From: Rubripirellula lacrimiformis
Lineage (GTDB): Bacteria > Planctomycetota > Planctomycetia > Pirellulales > Pirellulaceae
Direction: 5' to 3'
DNA: 64,000 nt
Assembly (NCBI RefSeq): GCF_007741535.1
Contig: NZ_CP036525.1
Location: forward strand, 5,766,001-5,830,000
Shown here one piece after another: positions 9,792 to 19,602 of this stretch. Within the stretch, counting starts at the first letter, position 1, and each line of letters starts with the position of its first letter. The notes below the pieces were generated by a model. The model did no database searches, was not told the origin of the DNA, and saw only the letters and a list, made by a program, of their open reading frames with translations. The position numbers and the translations under genes are program-made.

Positions 9792-9977
9792 ATGACGAAA
9801 TCGATTTTCTGCGTTTTGGCGTTTTGCTTTTGCCTGATCAGCACCACTGGTTGCGGCGGCGGCGGCACCGAGCCTGAATTCAACGAATCGGAAGCTCAAA
9901 CTGAGACCGAACAAGCTGCTGCAGACGATTACATGAAGCAAATGCAGCAACAGCAAAAAGAGCAGTACGGCAACTAG
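9792..9977 (+). CDS. Small secreted lipoprotein-like protein
   Basis: 61 residues. A Lys-containing start and hydrophobic stretch (IFCVLAFCFCLIS) run into TTG-C21, a weak lipobox, followed by a glycine run. The remainder is acidic and then Gln-rich (YMKQMQQQQKEQ), probably a short helix. GAGG lies about nine bases before the ATG, which supports expression. Small lipoproteins of this type are frequent next to DUF1559 genes in planctomycetes. No function can be assigned. Confidence 0.7.
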   Translation: MTKSIFCVLAFCFCLISTTGCGGGGTEPEFNESEAQTETEQAAADDYMKQMQQQQKEQYGN

Positions 9978-10351
9978 CTGAACCTCTGCACCGTCAACGA
10001 CCATGGACATTTTGTCCACCTGCCGGCCACGGATGGCCGCGTCGTTGGACTGGAAACCTCTTGTAGGCTGACCGGAATTCTACCGGCACAGGACCACCCC
10101 AATTGCGATATCTACGCTGCGAATGGTGCTCGACAGGCGGATAAGCCGCCATCGGGACCACCATCCGTGGGGGGGTTGGTTCCAGGCACAAACGTCGTAA
10201 AAACACAAAAGCAATGAGATCAATTGCATTGACGGATGATTTTGCTACCCTTATCGTTCAGTTATTGTCATACTGAGTGGCAATGTCTGCGGTCCCGGGG
10301 CTTCCAGGGCCCGCAATTGCGGTCTTTTCCTCATTCTTAAGGTCTTTGTAA
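9978..10351. other. Intergenic leader of the DUF1559 gene
   Basis: 374 bases with no convincing gene. It contains a run of seven G at about 10170 and presumably the promoter of the DUF1559 gene. No clear hairpin terminator is seen. Confidence 0.4.
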
Positions 10352-11563
10352 ATGAAACGAACAGGCAACTCGCATTCGCGAGCTGGGTTCACGTTGGTAG
10401 AACTGCTGGTGGTTATCGCCATCATCGGGGTTTTGGTGGGGCTTCTGTTGCCTGCCGTACAAGCCGCTCGTGAAGCCGCACGCCGAATGAGCTGCAGCAA
10501 CAACTTCAAGCAAATTGGCTTGGCGCTGCATAACTATCATTCTGCTTACAACATGCTGCCCATGAATCGTGGCGGAACGGCAGACAAGGGACTCGGCGGC
10601 GATCACTCCAACTACATGAGCATTAGCTGGTTGGTCGGCATTTTGCCGTACATCGAACAGCAAGGCTTGTGGGAACAAGTTTCAAATCCTTTGGACCTGA
10701 AACGTGATGGCCGGACTCGTACCGAGGCCGGGCAGCCGATCTTTCCAGCCATGGGTCCAAACCCGTGGCACGAAGATTACCAACCTTGGTTGACTCAGGT
10801 TCCTGGTTACCGCTGTCCAAGCGATCCACCGATTTCGGCGCCTAACCGCGTTGCGTTTTCGAACTACGCTGCCTGTGCTGGCGATGCATACTTCGAACAG
10901 CACCACGGTGGGATCAACGACCAAGGTGTCTCCAGTGGCGACGGCACCTGGGGTGACGAAGCTGGTTCCCGTTGGGGTCGGGGTGCATTCCGCAACCGTC
11001 ACTTCACACGGTTCCGCGACTTCACCGACGGATTGTCCAACACGATCGCCGCTGGCGAGAACGCTGTCGACGATTTGCAACGATCGGCTAAGACGACACC
11101 GTATCGGGACAACACCAGCAACATGGCGTTGCCTCCGAACAACTGGGAACAGTACTTGGATCCATTGCGACCCGGTTGGTGGCTTTCCACCGTTGCCAGC
11201 AACGCAACGCCTGGACTTGATGACCCAGAAAACCACGGTCGCGGCCGTCGCTGGTCAGACGGACGTCCACAGTTTTCGCAGTTCCACACCATTCGTCCGC
11301 CAAACAGTTACAGCGTATTTCGTAACCACGGCGACTTTGGCTATGGATCGGCATCCAGTCGTCACCAAGGTGGCGTCCATATCCTGATGGCTGACGGTGC
11401 GATTAAGTTCATCACCGACTCGGTAGACGCTGGTGACCAGAACATCGTTCCTTTTGGCCAAGGGGCCAACGGCAAGGGCGACTCCGGCAAGGCCAGCCCT
11501 TACGGCGTCTGGGGCAAGATGGGCACCAAAGCGAACGGCGAAACGTTTGAAGACCCGTTCTAG
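10352..11563 (+). CDS. DUF1559 (SBP_bac_10-type) pseudopilin-like protein
   Basis: 403 residues. The N-terminus RAGFTLVELLVVIAIIGVL is a type IV prepilin cleavage/methylation motif (G-F-T-L-x-E) and is followed by the usual helix LLLPAVQAAREAARRMSC. The body has the features of the planctomycete DUF1559 family, including CSNNFKQIGLALHNYH. Near the C-terminus is the H-x9-DG motif (HQGGVHILMADG). It is expected to be processed by a prepilin peptidase and to sit at the cell surface; the precise role of this very large family is not established. A strong terminator follows, so it appears to be transcribed alone or with the small lipoprotein upstream. Confidence 0.95.
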   Translation: MKRTGNSHSRAGFTLVELLVVIAIIGVLVGLLLPAVQAAREAARRMSCSNNFKQIGLALHNYHSAYNMLPMNRGGTADKGLGGDHSNYMSISWLVGILPYIEQQGLWEQVSNPLDLKRDGRTRTEAGQPIFPAMGPNPWHEDYQPWLTQVPGYRCPSDPPISAPNRVAFSNYAACAGDAYFEQHHGGINDQGVSSGDGTWGDEAGSRWGRGAFRNRHFTRFRDFTDGLSNTIAAGENAVDDLQRSAKTTPYRDNTSNMALPPNNWEQYLDPLRPGWWLSTVASNATPGLDDPENHGRGRRWSDGRPQFSQFHTIRPPNSYSVFRNHGDFGYGSASSRHQGGVHILMADGAIKFITDSVDAGDQNIVPFGQGANGKGDSGKASPYGVWGKMGTKANGETFEDPF

Positions 11564-11594
11564 TCAACGGAATCATCGTTAGTTCAACCAATGC

Positions 11595-11632
11595 AAAACG
11601 GGCGTGACCCAAAAGTCACGTCCGTTTTTTTC
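11595..11632 (+). terminator. Rho-independent terminator after DUF1559 gene
   Basis: The hairpin AACGGGCGTGAC / GTCACGTCCGTT with a six-base loop is followed by a T run ending at 11630. It lies 32 bases after the stop codon. Confidence 0.9.
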
Positions 11633-11785
11633 GTTGACGCTCAGTGGTTCGGGTGATCACAGTGCTCTGATGCCACGGCGCTCTGACGCCACAAGTGCAC
11701 TGGTGCCACAGAGGGATGGTCACGGTGGCTTTGAATCTGAAAATTAAATCTCAGACAAAAAAGCCAAAAGGGCCATCCGACAAGA

Positions 11786-11859
11786 TACGCCCGGGAGGAC
11801 TCGAACCTCCGACCGCCGCATTAGAAGTGCGATGCTCTATCCAGCTGAGCTACGGGCGC
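11786..11859 (-). tRNA. tRNA-Arg (anticodon TCT)
   Basis: The - strand reads GCGCCCGTAGCTCAGCTGG at the 5' end, then an anticodon arm with loop CTTCTAA (anticodon TCT) and a T arm GGAGGTTCGAGTCCTCC. Its 3' end CGGGCGT pairs with the 5' GCGCCCG (one G-T pair). The gene is 74 bases and CCA is not encoded. A, D, anticodon and T arms can all be folded by eye. Confidence 0.95.
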
Positions 11860-12356
11860 AAGACGTCTTTGCGATGTCGTTTACAACCGGGACACAACTT
11901 TGAGCCCAGTTTGACGGCAAAAACTTCCCCGACGACGCAAAACAGGCCGAACGGGCATCCAAACCGGGGCTGCTGGGCAGCATCCGGAATGACTAACCAC
12001 AGTCTATCGGAATCCAAGGCATCCGCGAAGCCGGATAGCCACCCCTCCCCCAGATCCCGCGGAGCCAAGTCCCGCGGAGCCAGATCCCCCAGAGCCCGCG
12101 AACGTTTCAAGATGCAACGTTCGCATCGCTGTCGGGATCCCCAGCGGAATCCGGGGATGCCCCCCCAAAAATAACGCAATGAAGAGCCGGGCAAGAACAT
12201 CGCCCACGCCAGGCAAGCAGGAACAAAGTAGGCCGGATCAAGGAGCGAAGCGACACAAATCCGGCAATCCCCAACAACCAGTCGCGTAGTCCGGCCAACA
12301 CCCCCATACCCAAACGCGCCGCAGGCAGGGCACAAGGCCAAACGACAGCGGCAGTC
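11860..12356. other. Intergenic stretch with a REP-like palindrome
   Basis: No supported gene. At about 12228-12272 it holds a variant of the short element GTAGGCCGGATCAAGGAGCG...AATCCGGC that recurs near 26 kb and 31 kb. A short direct repeat of CCCGCGGAGCCA type lies near 12055-12085. Confidence 0.6.
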
Positions 12357-13340
12357 ATGCACAACGCATACGATCCGTGCGCAAAATCGTTTCACCGCGA
12401 GGGCAACGCCCCGTGCGTCCACGTGCTTAGAGCGCGCGGTCAAATGACCGAGGAGCTCATGCACCGAACACGCGATCCGTGCGCAAAATCGTTTAACCGC
12501 GTGGGCATCGCCCCGTGCGTCCACGTGCTGAAAAGGCGCGGTCAAACGACTGGGGAGCTCATGCGCCGCGCACGCGATCCGTGCGCTAAATCGTTTACCC
12601 GCGAGGGCATCGCCCCGTGCGTCCACGTGCTGAAACGCGCGGCCCGATGGGCACGCGGTTAAACGACAGGGCAACGCACCGGACGTTCACGTGCTTAAAG
12701 CGCGCGGTCAAGCGACTGGGGAGCTCATGCGCCGCGCACGCGATCCGTGCGCTAAATCGTTTAACCGCGTGGGCATCGCCCCGTGCGTCCACGTGCTGAA
12801 ACGCGCGGCCCGATGGGCACGCGGTTAAACGATAGGGCAACGCACCGGACGTCCACGCGCTGAAAGCGCGCAGCCAAACGACTGGGGAGCTCATGCACCG
12901 CGCATGCGCTCCGTGCGCTAAATCGTTTAACCGCGTGGGCAACGCCCCGTGCGTCCACGTGCTGAAAACGCGCGGCCCGATGGGCACGCGGTTAAACGAT
13001 AGCGCAACACACCGGACGTTCACGTGCTTAAAGCGCGCAGCCAAACGACTGGGGAGCTCATGCACCGCGCATCCGATCCGTGCGCAAAATCGTTTAACCG
13101 CGTGGGCATCGCCCCGTGCGTCCACGTAACCAAACGCGCAGCCAAACGACTGGGGAGCTCATGTACCGCGCACGCGATCCGTGCGCTAAATCGTTTAACC
13201 GCGTGGGCAACGCCCCGTGCGTTCACGTAACCAGACGCGCGGCCCGATGGGCACGCGGTTAAACGATAGGGCATCGCCCCGTGCGTCCACGTGCTGAAAA
13301 CGCGCGGCCTGGATGGGCACGCGGTTAAACGACGGGGGCA
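12357..13340. repeat. Palindromic tandem repeat array, family A (first array)
   Basis: About seven copies of AAATCGTTTAACCGCG followed by TGGGCATCGCCCCGTGCGT (variants with CAACG), starting near 12379, 12487, 12590, 12757, 12920, 13090 and 13187. Some copies end in GCACGCGGTTAAACGA, which is the reverse complement of the start, so complete units form hairpins with 14-15 bp arms. Others are interleaved with a second block ending CGACTGGGGAGCTCATG. Long open frames through here come from the GC-rich repeats and are not genes. Confidence 0.9.
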
Positions 13341-13503
13341 TCGCTCCGTGCTCGTGATCGCCATAACGGTTGCCCCCTTGGTTCACCGAACCGGAAATCA
13401 CCTATCGCACTTCTCGCGACTCCCCCCCACGATCCAGCAAACGACGGTGCCAGATCGCTTGTGTTATGATGGGGCCCCCTCCCCCACCTTCCCACCTGTT
13501 TGC

Positions 13504-13508
13504 CAGGA
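13504..13508 (+). promoter_or_regulatory. Ribosome binding site deciding a GTG start
   Basis: AGGAG is seven bases before GTG 13516. It places the start at the signal peptide, well after the repeat array. Confidence 0.75.
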
Positions 13509-13515
13509 GTGCCTT

Positions 13516-16500
13516 GTGCTTCAGGTCTCTCGCCGATGGTCGCTAATTGCGGTGACTCTCCTGTCGGCTCTAAGTTTCATTTGCTGCTCCGCACGATCCG
13601 ATGGAGCGGAACCGGTTTCTTTCCAGGATGCGATTGCACCTCTGCTTGAAAACCGCTGTCTCCAGTGCCATAACGATGATCTGGCCGAAGGCGGACTGTC
13701 GCTAACCACCGCGGCTGACTTGATGGACGGCGGCCATGTCCAACCGGGCGACGCCAGTTCCAGTGATCTGATCCGGTTGGTGACTCCGCACGGGCCACGC
13801 GCGGAGATGCCCAAAGACGAACAACCGCTCAGCCAAAACCAGATCGACGTGCTGTCGAAGTGGATTCAAGAGGGAGCCGACTGGCCGGCACAGATCAGGT
13901 TGTCCGTACCGGTTGTCAGCGATATGGATTGGTGGTCTCTGCGACCGCTAACCCGTCCGCCCCTGCCGACCGCTGCAACCGCGAAACATCCGGTGGACCA
14001 GTTCCTAGAATCGGGTTACGCATCCAAAGGATTGACGCCTGTCGGCACAGCATCGGCACGGAATCTTGTGCGGCGACTGTTTTACGACCTGACCGGGTTA
14101 CCACCGGGCAGCCAAGAAGTCGACCGCTTTCAAGCTGCCTGGAACCAAGATCCCGACACCGCTTGGACGGAACTGGTGGACCGATTGCTGGCCTCGGTCG
14201 AGTACGGTGAAAAATTCGCACACCATTGGCTCGACCTGGCTCGCTATGCCGAAACTCACGGTTACGACAAAGACAAGTTGCGGAACAACGCCTGGCCCTA
14301 CCGCGATTACGTGATCGATAGTTTCCATGCCGACAAGCCGTATTCTCGGTTCATCCAGGAACAGGTTGCCGGGGACGTGCTATTCCCCGGCCAAGCGGAC
14401 GGGATCGTGGGATTAGGATTCCTGGCCGCCGGGCCGTGGGACCTGATTGGACACGTCGAAGTCGGCGAAGCCAAACAGGACGGGCGAATTGCCAAACACC
14501 TGGATCGGGACGAAATGCTGGCGGCCTGCTTCAACGTGTTCATGAGCACAACGATCCAGTGCGCCCAGTGCCATAACCACAAGTTCGATCCGCTGACGAT
14601 GCAGGATTACTACCAGGGGCAAGCGATTTTTGCGGCAGTCGACCGTGCCGATCGAATTTACAGCGGACTTTCATCGGACCAGCAGCAGGCGATGGCGGAC
14701 CTACGAAACGAACTTGCCGACCTAAAAACTGAAACGCAACGACTAACCACCGAAGCGAACAACCGCTTGCCACCCAAGGTCGCCGACATCGATCGGCGGA
14801 TCGGTATCTTGCAAGATCAGTTTGCCCGGCAACCACCTTCACAGCATGGCTACCACAGCCAGATTTCGAAGTCGCCAACAGCCCCCAAATGGGTCCAGGT
14901 CGACTTTGGACAACCGGTCTCGGTCCATCAGATTCGGTTGCGTGCCGCCTTTGACAACTACAATCAGATCGGAGCGGGATTTGGGTTCCCGGTCCGCTTT
15001 CGCATCGAAGGATCCCTGGCCCCTTCGTTCGATGATGCATCCGTTCGGTTGCTGCACGACGCAACCCAGGCCGACCAACCGAACCCCGGACTAAAACCCG
15101 TTCCGATCTTGGTCGATGATCCTCCTGTGCGATACGTCCGCGTGACAGCCACGCATTTGGCCGAGCGAAATCGTGATTTCATCTTTGCGCTAGCGGAACT
15201 GGAATTTGATCTCGACCGTGATGTGAAGGCGTCGATCACCGCATTGGATTCGATTGAATCGGGCGATCGGTGGCGACGAAGCAATCTGATCGACGGGATC
15301 TACCACCAAGAACTGAGCGATCCCGCCGCACAACAGGAATTGCGGGAACTGCAACTCACACGGCGGCAGTTGTCCGCCCAAGCCGAAGACCGGCATGCCA
15401 CCGCTCGACTGTCCGAAATTCACAAGCGCCGCTTGGAACTGGAGACAAAGATCAGTCAGTTTCCCCAGGGCGAATACGTCTACGCCGCGGCCACACAATT
15501 CAAATCCGCGGGGAAATTCATCGCGACCGACGGGGCACCGCGAACGATCCGTCTGTTGCATCGAGGCGACATTGGTTCGCCCGGCGACACGATGTTGCCG
15601 AACGGACCGAAGTTTTGGACAAACGCGGCGGAACCCTTCGCGGACATTGCCGCCCAGGACGAACAAGCCGCTCGTGCGGCACTCGCGACGTACCTGTCGT
15701 CACCCGACAACCCGCTGGCTTGGCGGACGATTGCTAACCGTCTGTGGCAATGGACTTTCGGACAACCACTGGCCGGCACTCCCAACGATTTCGGACGAAT
15801 GGGAATGCAACCGTCCAACCCTGAATTGCTGGATTACCTTGCCGCGAGATTGCGAGATGATCCACAGCACTCGTTGAAATCAATCGTTCGTTTATTGGTC
15901 ACCAGCGACGCCTATCGCCTAGCGACGGACACCGATCAAGCGAATGCGAACATCGATGCGGACAATGCCTTTCTTTGGCGATCCAACCGCCGCCGTCTGA
16001 GCGCCGAGGAACTGCGTGATTCGATGCTGTCGCTGGCCGGGGTGCTGCAAATGGAACCGCGGGGCGGGCCAAGTTTCCAGGATTTTGTTGTCGAGAAACC
16101 TCAGCATTCGCCACACTTCGAATACCACTTGCACGACCCACTTGACCCACGCTCTCATCGCCGCAGCATCTACCGATTTGTGGTCCGTTCCCAGCCACAA
16201 CCGATGCTGACGACCCTTGACTGCGCCGACCCATCGATCAGTGTTCCAATGCGTGACGAATCCACAACGTCGCTGCAAGCACTGACCCAGTGGAACAGTC
16301 GGCTGTCGATCGCGATGGCGGACCAATTCGCCACTCGCCTGGAATCCCAATCGTTTTCGTCTGCACCGTCGGCTGTCCAGTGGGCATGTCGCGAAGCTTG
16401 GGGCCGCGGTCCGACGGACAGTGAACGGTCCGTGTTGGTGCCACTGCTTCAGCAACAAGGTGGTTCAACCCTGGGCCGCGTTCTCATGAATTCAAGTCAG

Positions 16501-16518
16501 TTTACCTATGTCGAATAA
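13516..16518 (+). CDS. PSCyt1 / DUF1549 / DUF1553 planctomycete cytochrome-c domain protein
   Basis: 1000 residues from GTG 13516 (AGGAG upstream, then signal peptide SLIAVTLLSALSFICC). The frame stays open back to 13291, but that part runs through the repeat array and is rejected. The first heme-type motif CLQCH is at residues 48-52 (PSCyt1). DUF1549 follows (VDQFLESGYASKGL, RRLFYDLTGLPPG) with a second CAQCH at 349-353. A predicted coiled coil and an F5/8-type C-like beta domain occupy roughly 400-640. DUF1553 is C-terminal (NPLAWRTIANRLWQWTFG; NRRRLSAEELRDSMLSL). The family is exported and usually paired with DUF1501 and sulfatase genes; electron transfer is inferred from the CxxCH motifs. 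The stop overlaps the next gene by 11 bases. Confidence 0.93.
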   Translation: MLQVSRRWSLIAVTLLSALSFICCSARSDGAEPVSFQDAIAPLLENRCLQCHNDDLAEGGLSLTTAADLMDGGHVQPGDASSSDLIRLVTPHGPRAEMPKDEQPLSQNQIDVLSKWIQEGADWPAQIRLSVPVVSDMDWWSLRPLTRPPLPTAATAKHPVDQFLESGYASKGLTPVGTASARNLVRRLFYDLTGLPPGSQEVDRFQAAWNQDPDTAWTELVDRLLASVEYGEKFAHHWLDLARYAETHGYDKDKLRNNAWPYRDYVIDSFHADKPYSRFIQEQVAGDVLFPGQADGIVGLGFLAAGPWDLIGHVEVGEAKQDGRIAKHLDRDEMLAACFNVFMSTTIQCAQCHNHKFDPLTMQDYYQGQAIFAAVDRADRIYSGLSSDQQQAMADLRNELADLKTETQRLTTEANNRLPPKVADIDRRIGILQDQFARQPPSQHGYHSQISKSPTAPKWVQVDFGQPVSVHQIRLRAAFDNYNQIGAGFGFPVRFRIEGSLAPSFDDASVRLLHDATQADQPNPGLKPVPILVDDPPVRYVRVTATHLAERNRDFIFALAELEFDLDRDVKASITALDSIESGDRWRRSNLIDGIYHQELSDPAAQQELRELQLTRRQLSAQAEDRHATARLSEIHKRRLELETKISQFPQGEYVYAAATQFKSAGKFIATDGAPRTIRLLHRGDIGSPGDTMLPNGPKFWTNAAEPFADIAAQDEQAARAALATYLSSPDNPLAWRTIANRLWQWTFGQPLAGTPNDFGRMGMQPSNPELLDYLAARLRDDPQHSLKSIVRLLVTSDAYRLATDTDQANANIDADNAFLWRSNRRRLSAEELRDSMLSLAGVLQMEPRGGPSFQDFVVEKPQHSPHFEYHLHDPLDPRSHRRSIYRFVVRSQPQPMLTTLDCADPSISVPMRDESTTSLQALTQWNSRLSIAMADQFATRLESQSFSSAPSAVQWACREAWGRGPTDSERSVLVPLLQQQGGSTLGRVLMNSSQFTYVE

Positions 16519-17965
16519 CTTGCAACCCAATCGACGAACTTGGTTGAAACAGGGCATCGGCGGATTCGCTGGACTTGCGTTGTCGGACATGTTGCGCAAA
16601 GAGAAGGCCGTGGGGGCCGGTGCATCCACCGCGTTCCATCACCCGCCTCGCGTGAAGCGGGTCGTGCAGTTATTCATGGCGGGGGCCGCCAGCCACGTCG
16701 ACACGTTTGACCACAAACCTTATCTGACCAAGAACCATGGCGACCCTTGGGATCCGGGCGAACAGGTCGAACTGTTTCAGAGCACGCCGGGGGCGACCAT
16801 GGGCAGCCCATGGAAATTCCGCCCCTATGGCGATCAGGGCAAGATGTTAAGCGACATCGTGGCTCCGCTTGGGAAAGTCGCCGATCAGATTGCCTTTGTC
16901 CACAACGTGGTCGGCAAGACCGGTGTCCACAGCCAAGGCACGCTGTTGCAGACCACCGGTTTCAACCTGCCCGGATTCCCAAGTGCGGGGTCGTGGGTGT
17001 CGTATGGGCTGGGAAGTGAAAACGACAACCTGCCCAGTTTTGTCGTCTTGCCCGACCACCGTGGACTGGCATCCAACGGCGCCAAGAATTGGGGCAGCGC
17101 GTTTCTGCCCGCCGAACATCAAGGGACCGTCATCCGACCGGGGCGTGATGATCCCATCGCCAATCTGTTTCCGCCGGCGGACGCCAACATCGATTCCGCC
17201 ACGGAACTGGCCGGCCGAGACGCGTTAGCCAACCTGAACCAACAATACGCTCAACACCGCCCCGAAGATGACCGATTGGCGGCTCGCGTTCATGCGTACC
17301 AATTGGCCGCTGCGATGCAGTTGTCGGCTACCGATGCGTTGGACGTGTCCGCAGAACCTCAATACATCCATGACATGTACGGTCTATCGCCGCATGGGCC
17401 CGGAGTCGCTGATGACCAGATCAACGTTGCCGCAGAAACCGAATTCTTTGGCCGCAAGTGTTTGATCGCACGGCGACTACTGGAACGCGGGGTGCGGTTC
17501 GTGCAAGTCTGGAGCGGGAACGACAATGGCCACCCACGTCGCAACTGGGACAGCCACGAAAACGTCAAACGGGACCACGAACCGCTGGCGATGGGGATGG
17601 CACAAGGAGCATCGGCATTGATCCAGGATCTAGAACAACGCGGACTGCTGGAAGACACGCTGATTTTGTGGACGACCGAGTTTGGCCGAATGCCCTGTTC
17701 GCAAGGCAGCCTAGGTCGCGATCACAATCCGTTCGTCTTCACTAACTGGATGTGCGGCGGCGGGATTCGGCCGGGGACTTACGGCGAAAGCGACATCTGG
17801 GGCTACAAACCGCAAGAACGAAACAACAAAACCGAGGTCTACGATATCCACGCCACCGTGATGCACTTGTTGGGTGTGGATCACACTCGGTTATCCGTCC
17901 GTCACAACGGCATTGATCGTCGATTGACGGATGTCCATGGGCGTGTCCTTACCGACCTGTTGTAG
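16508..17965 (+). CDS. DUF1501 (sulfatase-fold) exported protein
   Basis: 485 residues. The N-terminus has a Tat-like signal (NRRTWLKQGIGGFAGLAL). Family motifs include KRVVQLFMAGAASHVDTFDHKP, GKTGVHSQGTLLQT, WTTEFGRMPCSQG and GRDHNPFVFTNWMCGGG. DUF1501 proteins share the alkaline-phosphatase/sulfatase fold and are almost always encoded next to DUF1549/DUF1553 genes, as here with an 11-base overlap. The substrate is not known. Tat export with prior folding is inferred from the twin arginine. Confidence 0.93.
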   Translation: MSNNLQPNRRTWLKQGIGGFAGLALSDMLRKEKAVGAGASTAFHHPPRVKRVVQLFMAGAASHVDTFDHKPYLTKNHGDPWDPGEQVELFQSTPGATMGSPWKFRPYGDQGKMLSDIVAPLGKVADQIAFVHNVVGKTGVHSQGTLLQTTGFNLPGFPSAGSWVSYGLGSENDNLPSFVVLPDHRGLASNGAKNWGSAFLPAEHQGTVIRPGRDDPIANLFPPADANIDSATELAGRDALANLNQQYAQHRPEDDRLAARVHAYQLAAAMQLSATDALDVSAEPQYIHDMYGLSPHGPGVADDQINVAAETEFFGRKCLIARRLLERGVRFVQVWSGNDNGHPRRNWDSHENVKRDHEPLAMGMAQGASALIQDLEQRGLLEDTLILWTTEFGRMPCSQGSLGRDHNPFVFTNWMCGGGIRPGTYGESDIWGYKPQERNNKTEVYDIHATVMHLLGVDHTRLSVRHNGIDRRLTDVHGRVLTDLL

Positions 17966-17985
17966 ATCTTTCGAAGAGCAAACTG

Positions 17986-19446
17986 ATGAACCTTCCTTGT
18001 CGATTCTTGACATCCTATTTACTGATCACCGCGACTGTGATCGCCACGGTGGCCGAAGTTCGTGCCGCTGGTCCGCCCAACATTTTGTTGATCGTTTCGG
18101 ACGACCAGGGATACAACGACCTGGGTTTACTCGGCAACGGCATCATCACGCCTGCGCTTGATCGACTTGCCAATCAGGGAACTCGGCTAACGAACTTCTA
18201 CGTTTCTTGGCCAGCCTGTACACCGTCGCGAGCCAGTCTATTGACCGGCCGGTATCCGCAACGCAACGGCATCTATGACATGATCCGCAACGAGGCTCCC
18301 GATTACGGACACCGTTATACGCCCGACGAATACGCGGTAACCTTCGAACGAATCGGCGGAATGGACGATCGTGAAATCATCATCCCGGCCGTGCTGAAAC
18401 CCGCTGGCTACAAGAGTGGCATTTACGGAAAGTGGGACTTGGGTGCACTGCGGCGGATGCTGCCCACGTCGCGCGGCTTCGACGACTTCTACGGCTTCGT
18501 CAACACTGGCATCGACTATTTCACGCACCAACGGTACGGCGTGGACTGCATGTTTCGTGGCCTTTCGCCAACGGCAGCCGACAAAGGCACCTACTGCACC
18601 TACCTGTTCCAACGCGAAGCCCTGAGGTTCCTGGACGAACACGCAGGCCGTGAACCGTTCTTTCTGTATGTTCCCTTCAACGCCCCACACAATTCATCGT
18701 CACTGGATCCCGAAATCCGTTCATCGGTGCAGGCGCCCGATGAGTTCAAAACGTTGTACCCAGCCGTTGACGTGCAGACGAAGGTCACCGACAAGTATCG
18801 ATACGGGACACCGGCAACGGTTGCGACATCCCAGGCGCGTCGCCGCGACTACCGCGCGGCGGTCACCTGCATGGACGCTGCGATTGGCGAAATGTTGGAT
18901 GTGTTGGAACAAAGACAGATCCTGGATAACACGATCGTGGTCTTTTTCTCGGACAACGGCGGCAGCGGTGGCGCGGACAATTCACCGCTGCGGGGCCACA
19001 AGGCGCAGACTTGGGAAGGAGGCATCCGAGTGCCCTGCATCGTGCGTTGGCCTGCTGGGGACGTAACAGCGGGCGTGGTCAATGACGAGTTGTTGACCAG
19101 CCTGGAACTGTTGCCCAGTTTCGCGTCGGCCGCCGGTGCCGAATTACCAGCCGATGTCGTGCTGGATGGATTTGATTGGTGGCCGACGATTCGTGGCCAA
19201 ACCCCCTCGCCCAGAAAAGAGATGTTCTGGAAACGCCGCGATCAGATCGGTGCGCGAGTGGGCCGGTGGAAATGGGTCAAGATGGGCAACGACACTGGAC
19301 TGTACGATCTGAGCACCGACATCGCCGAGAAGAATGACCTATCGGAATCACGCCCCGAAATCCTGGCGATGGTCCAAGATCGATACGCCCATTGGCTTGC
19401 TGAAATGGACGCCGCCGAACCACGCGGCCCGTTCCGTGACTTCTAA
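17986..19446 (+). CDS. Secreted sulfatase (arylsulfatase A-type, formylglycine enzyme)
   Basis: 486 residues with a signal peptide (YLLITATVIATVAEVRAA). The metal-binding start NILLIVSDDQGYNDLG carries the paired Asp residues. The formylglycine motif C-T-P-S-R begins at Cys78 (WPACTPSRASLLTGRYP). Further sulfatase motifs are GKWDLG, PFFLYVPFNAPH and FFSDNGG. The Cys must be converted by a formylglycine-generating enzyme, none of which is seen here. It starts 20 bases after the DUF1501 stop and is probably in the same transcript. Release of sulfate from an algal or animal polysaccharide is likely; the exact substrate cannot be read from sequence. Confidence 0.93.
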   Translation: MNLPCRFLTSYLLITATVIATVAEVRAAGPPNILLIVSDDQGYNDLGLLGNGIITPALDRLANQGTRLTNFYVSWPACTPSRASLLTGRYPQRNGIYDMIRNEAPDYGHRYTPDEYAVTFERIGGMDDREIIIPAVLKPAGYKSGIYGKWDLGALRRMLPTSRGFDDFYGFVNTGIDYFTHQRYGVDCMFRGLSPTAADKGTYCTYLFQREALRFLDEHAGREPFFLYVPFNAPHNSSSLDPEIRSSVQAPDEFKTLYPAVDVQTKVTDKYRYGTPATVATSQARRRDYRAAVTCMDAAIGEMLDVLEQRQILDNTIVVFFSDNGGSGGADNSPLRGHKAQTWEGGIRVPCIVRWPAGDVTAGVVNDELLTSLELLPSFASAAGAELPADVVLDGFDWWPTIRGQTPSPRKEMFWKRRDQIGARVGRWKWVKMGNDTGLYDLSTDIAEKNDLSESRPEILAMVQDRYAHWLAEMDAAEPRGPFRDF

Positions 19447-19602
19447 GCCCATCGGCAGCAACGAACAAGCAAGAAGACAAACATGCCTGCTACCGTTTCC
19501 CAGACCAGACTTACGAGTTATCTCCCCGGCCGCAAAAACGTAAATGCTTTGAAAGAAGCCGGACAACTTTCTTTCTGTCACCATCGATTGAGTGAGTGAA
19601 TC

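Noticed and set aside
11850-13401. Several open frames with repeated Arg-Pro-Cys-type peptides
   Set aside because: They run through the family A repeats in multiple frames and both strands. The peptides simply translate the repeat units.
13291-13515. N-terminal extension of the DUF1549/DUF1553 gene
   Set aside because: It overlaps the repeat array and precedes a good AGGAG and GTG directly followed by a signal peptide.
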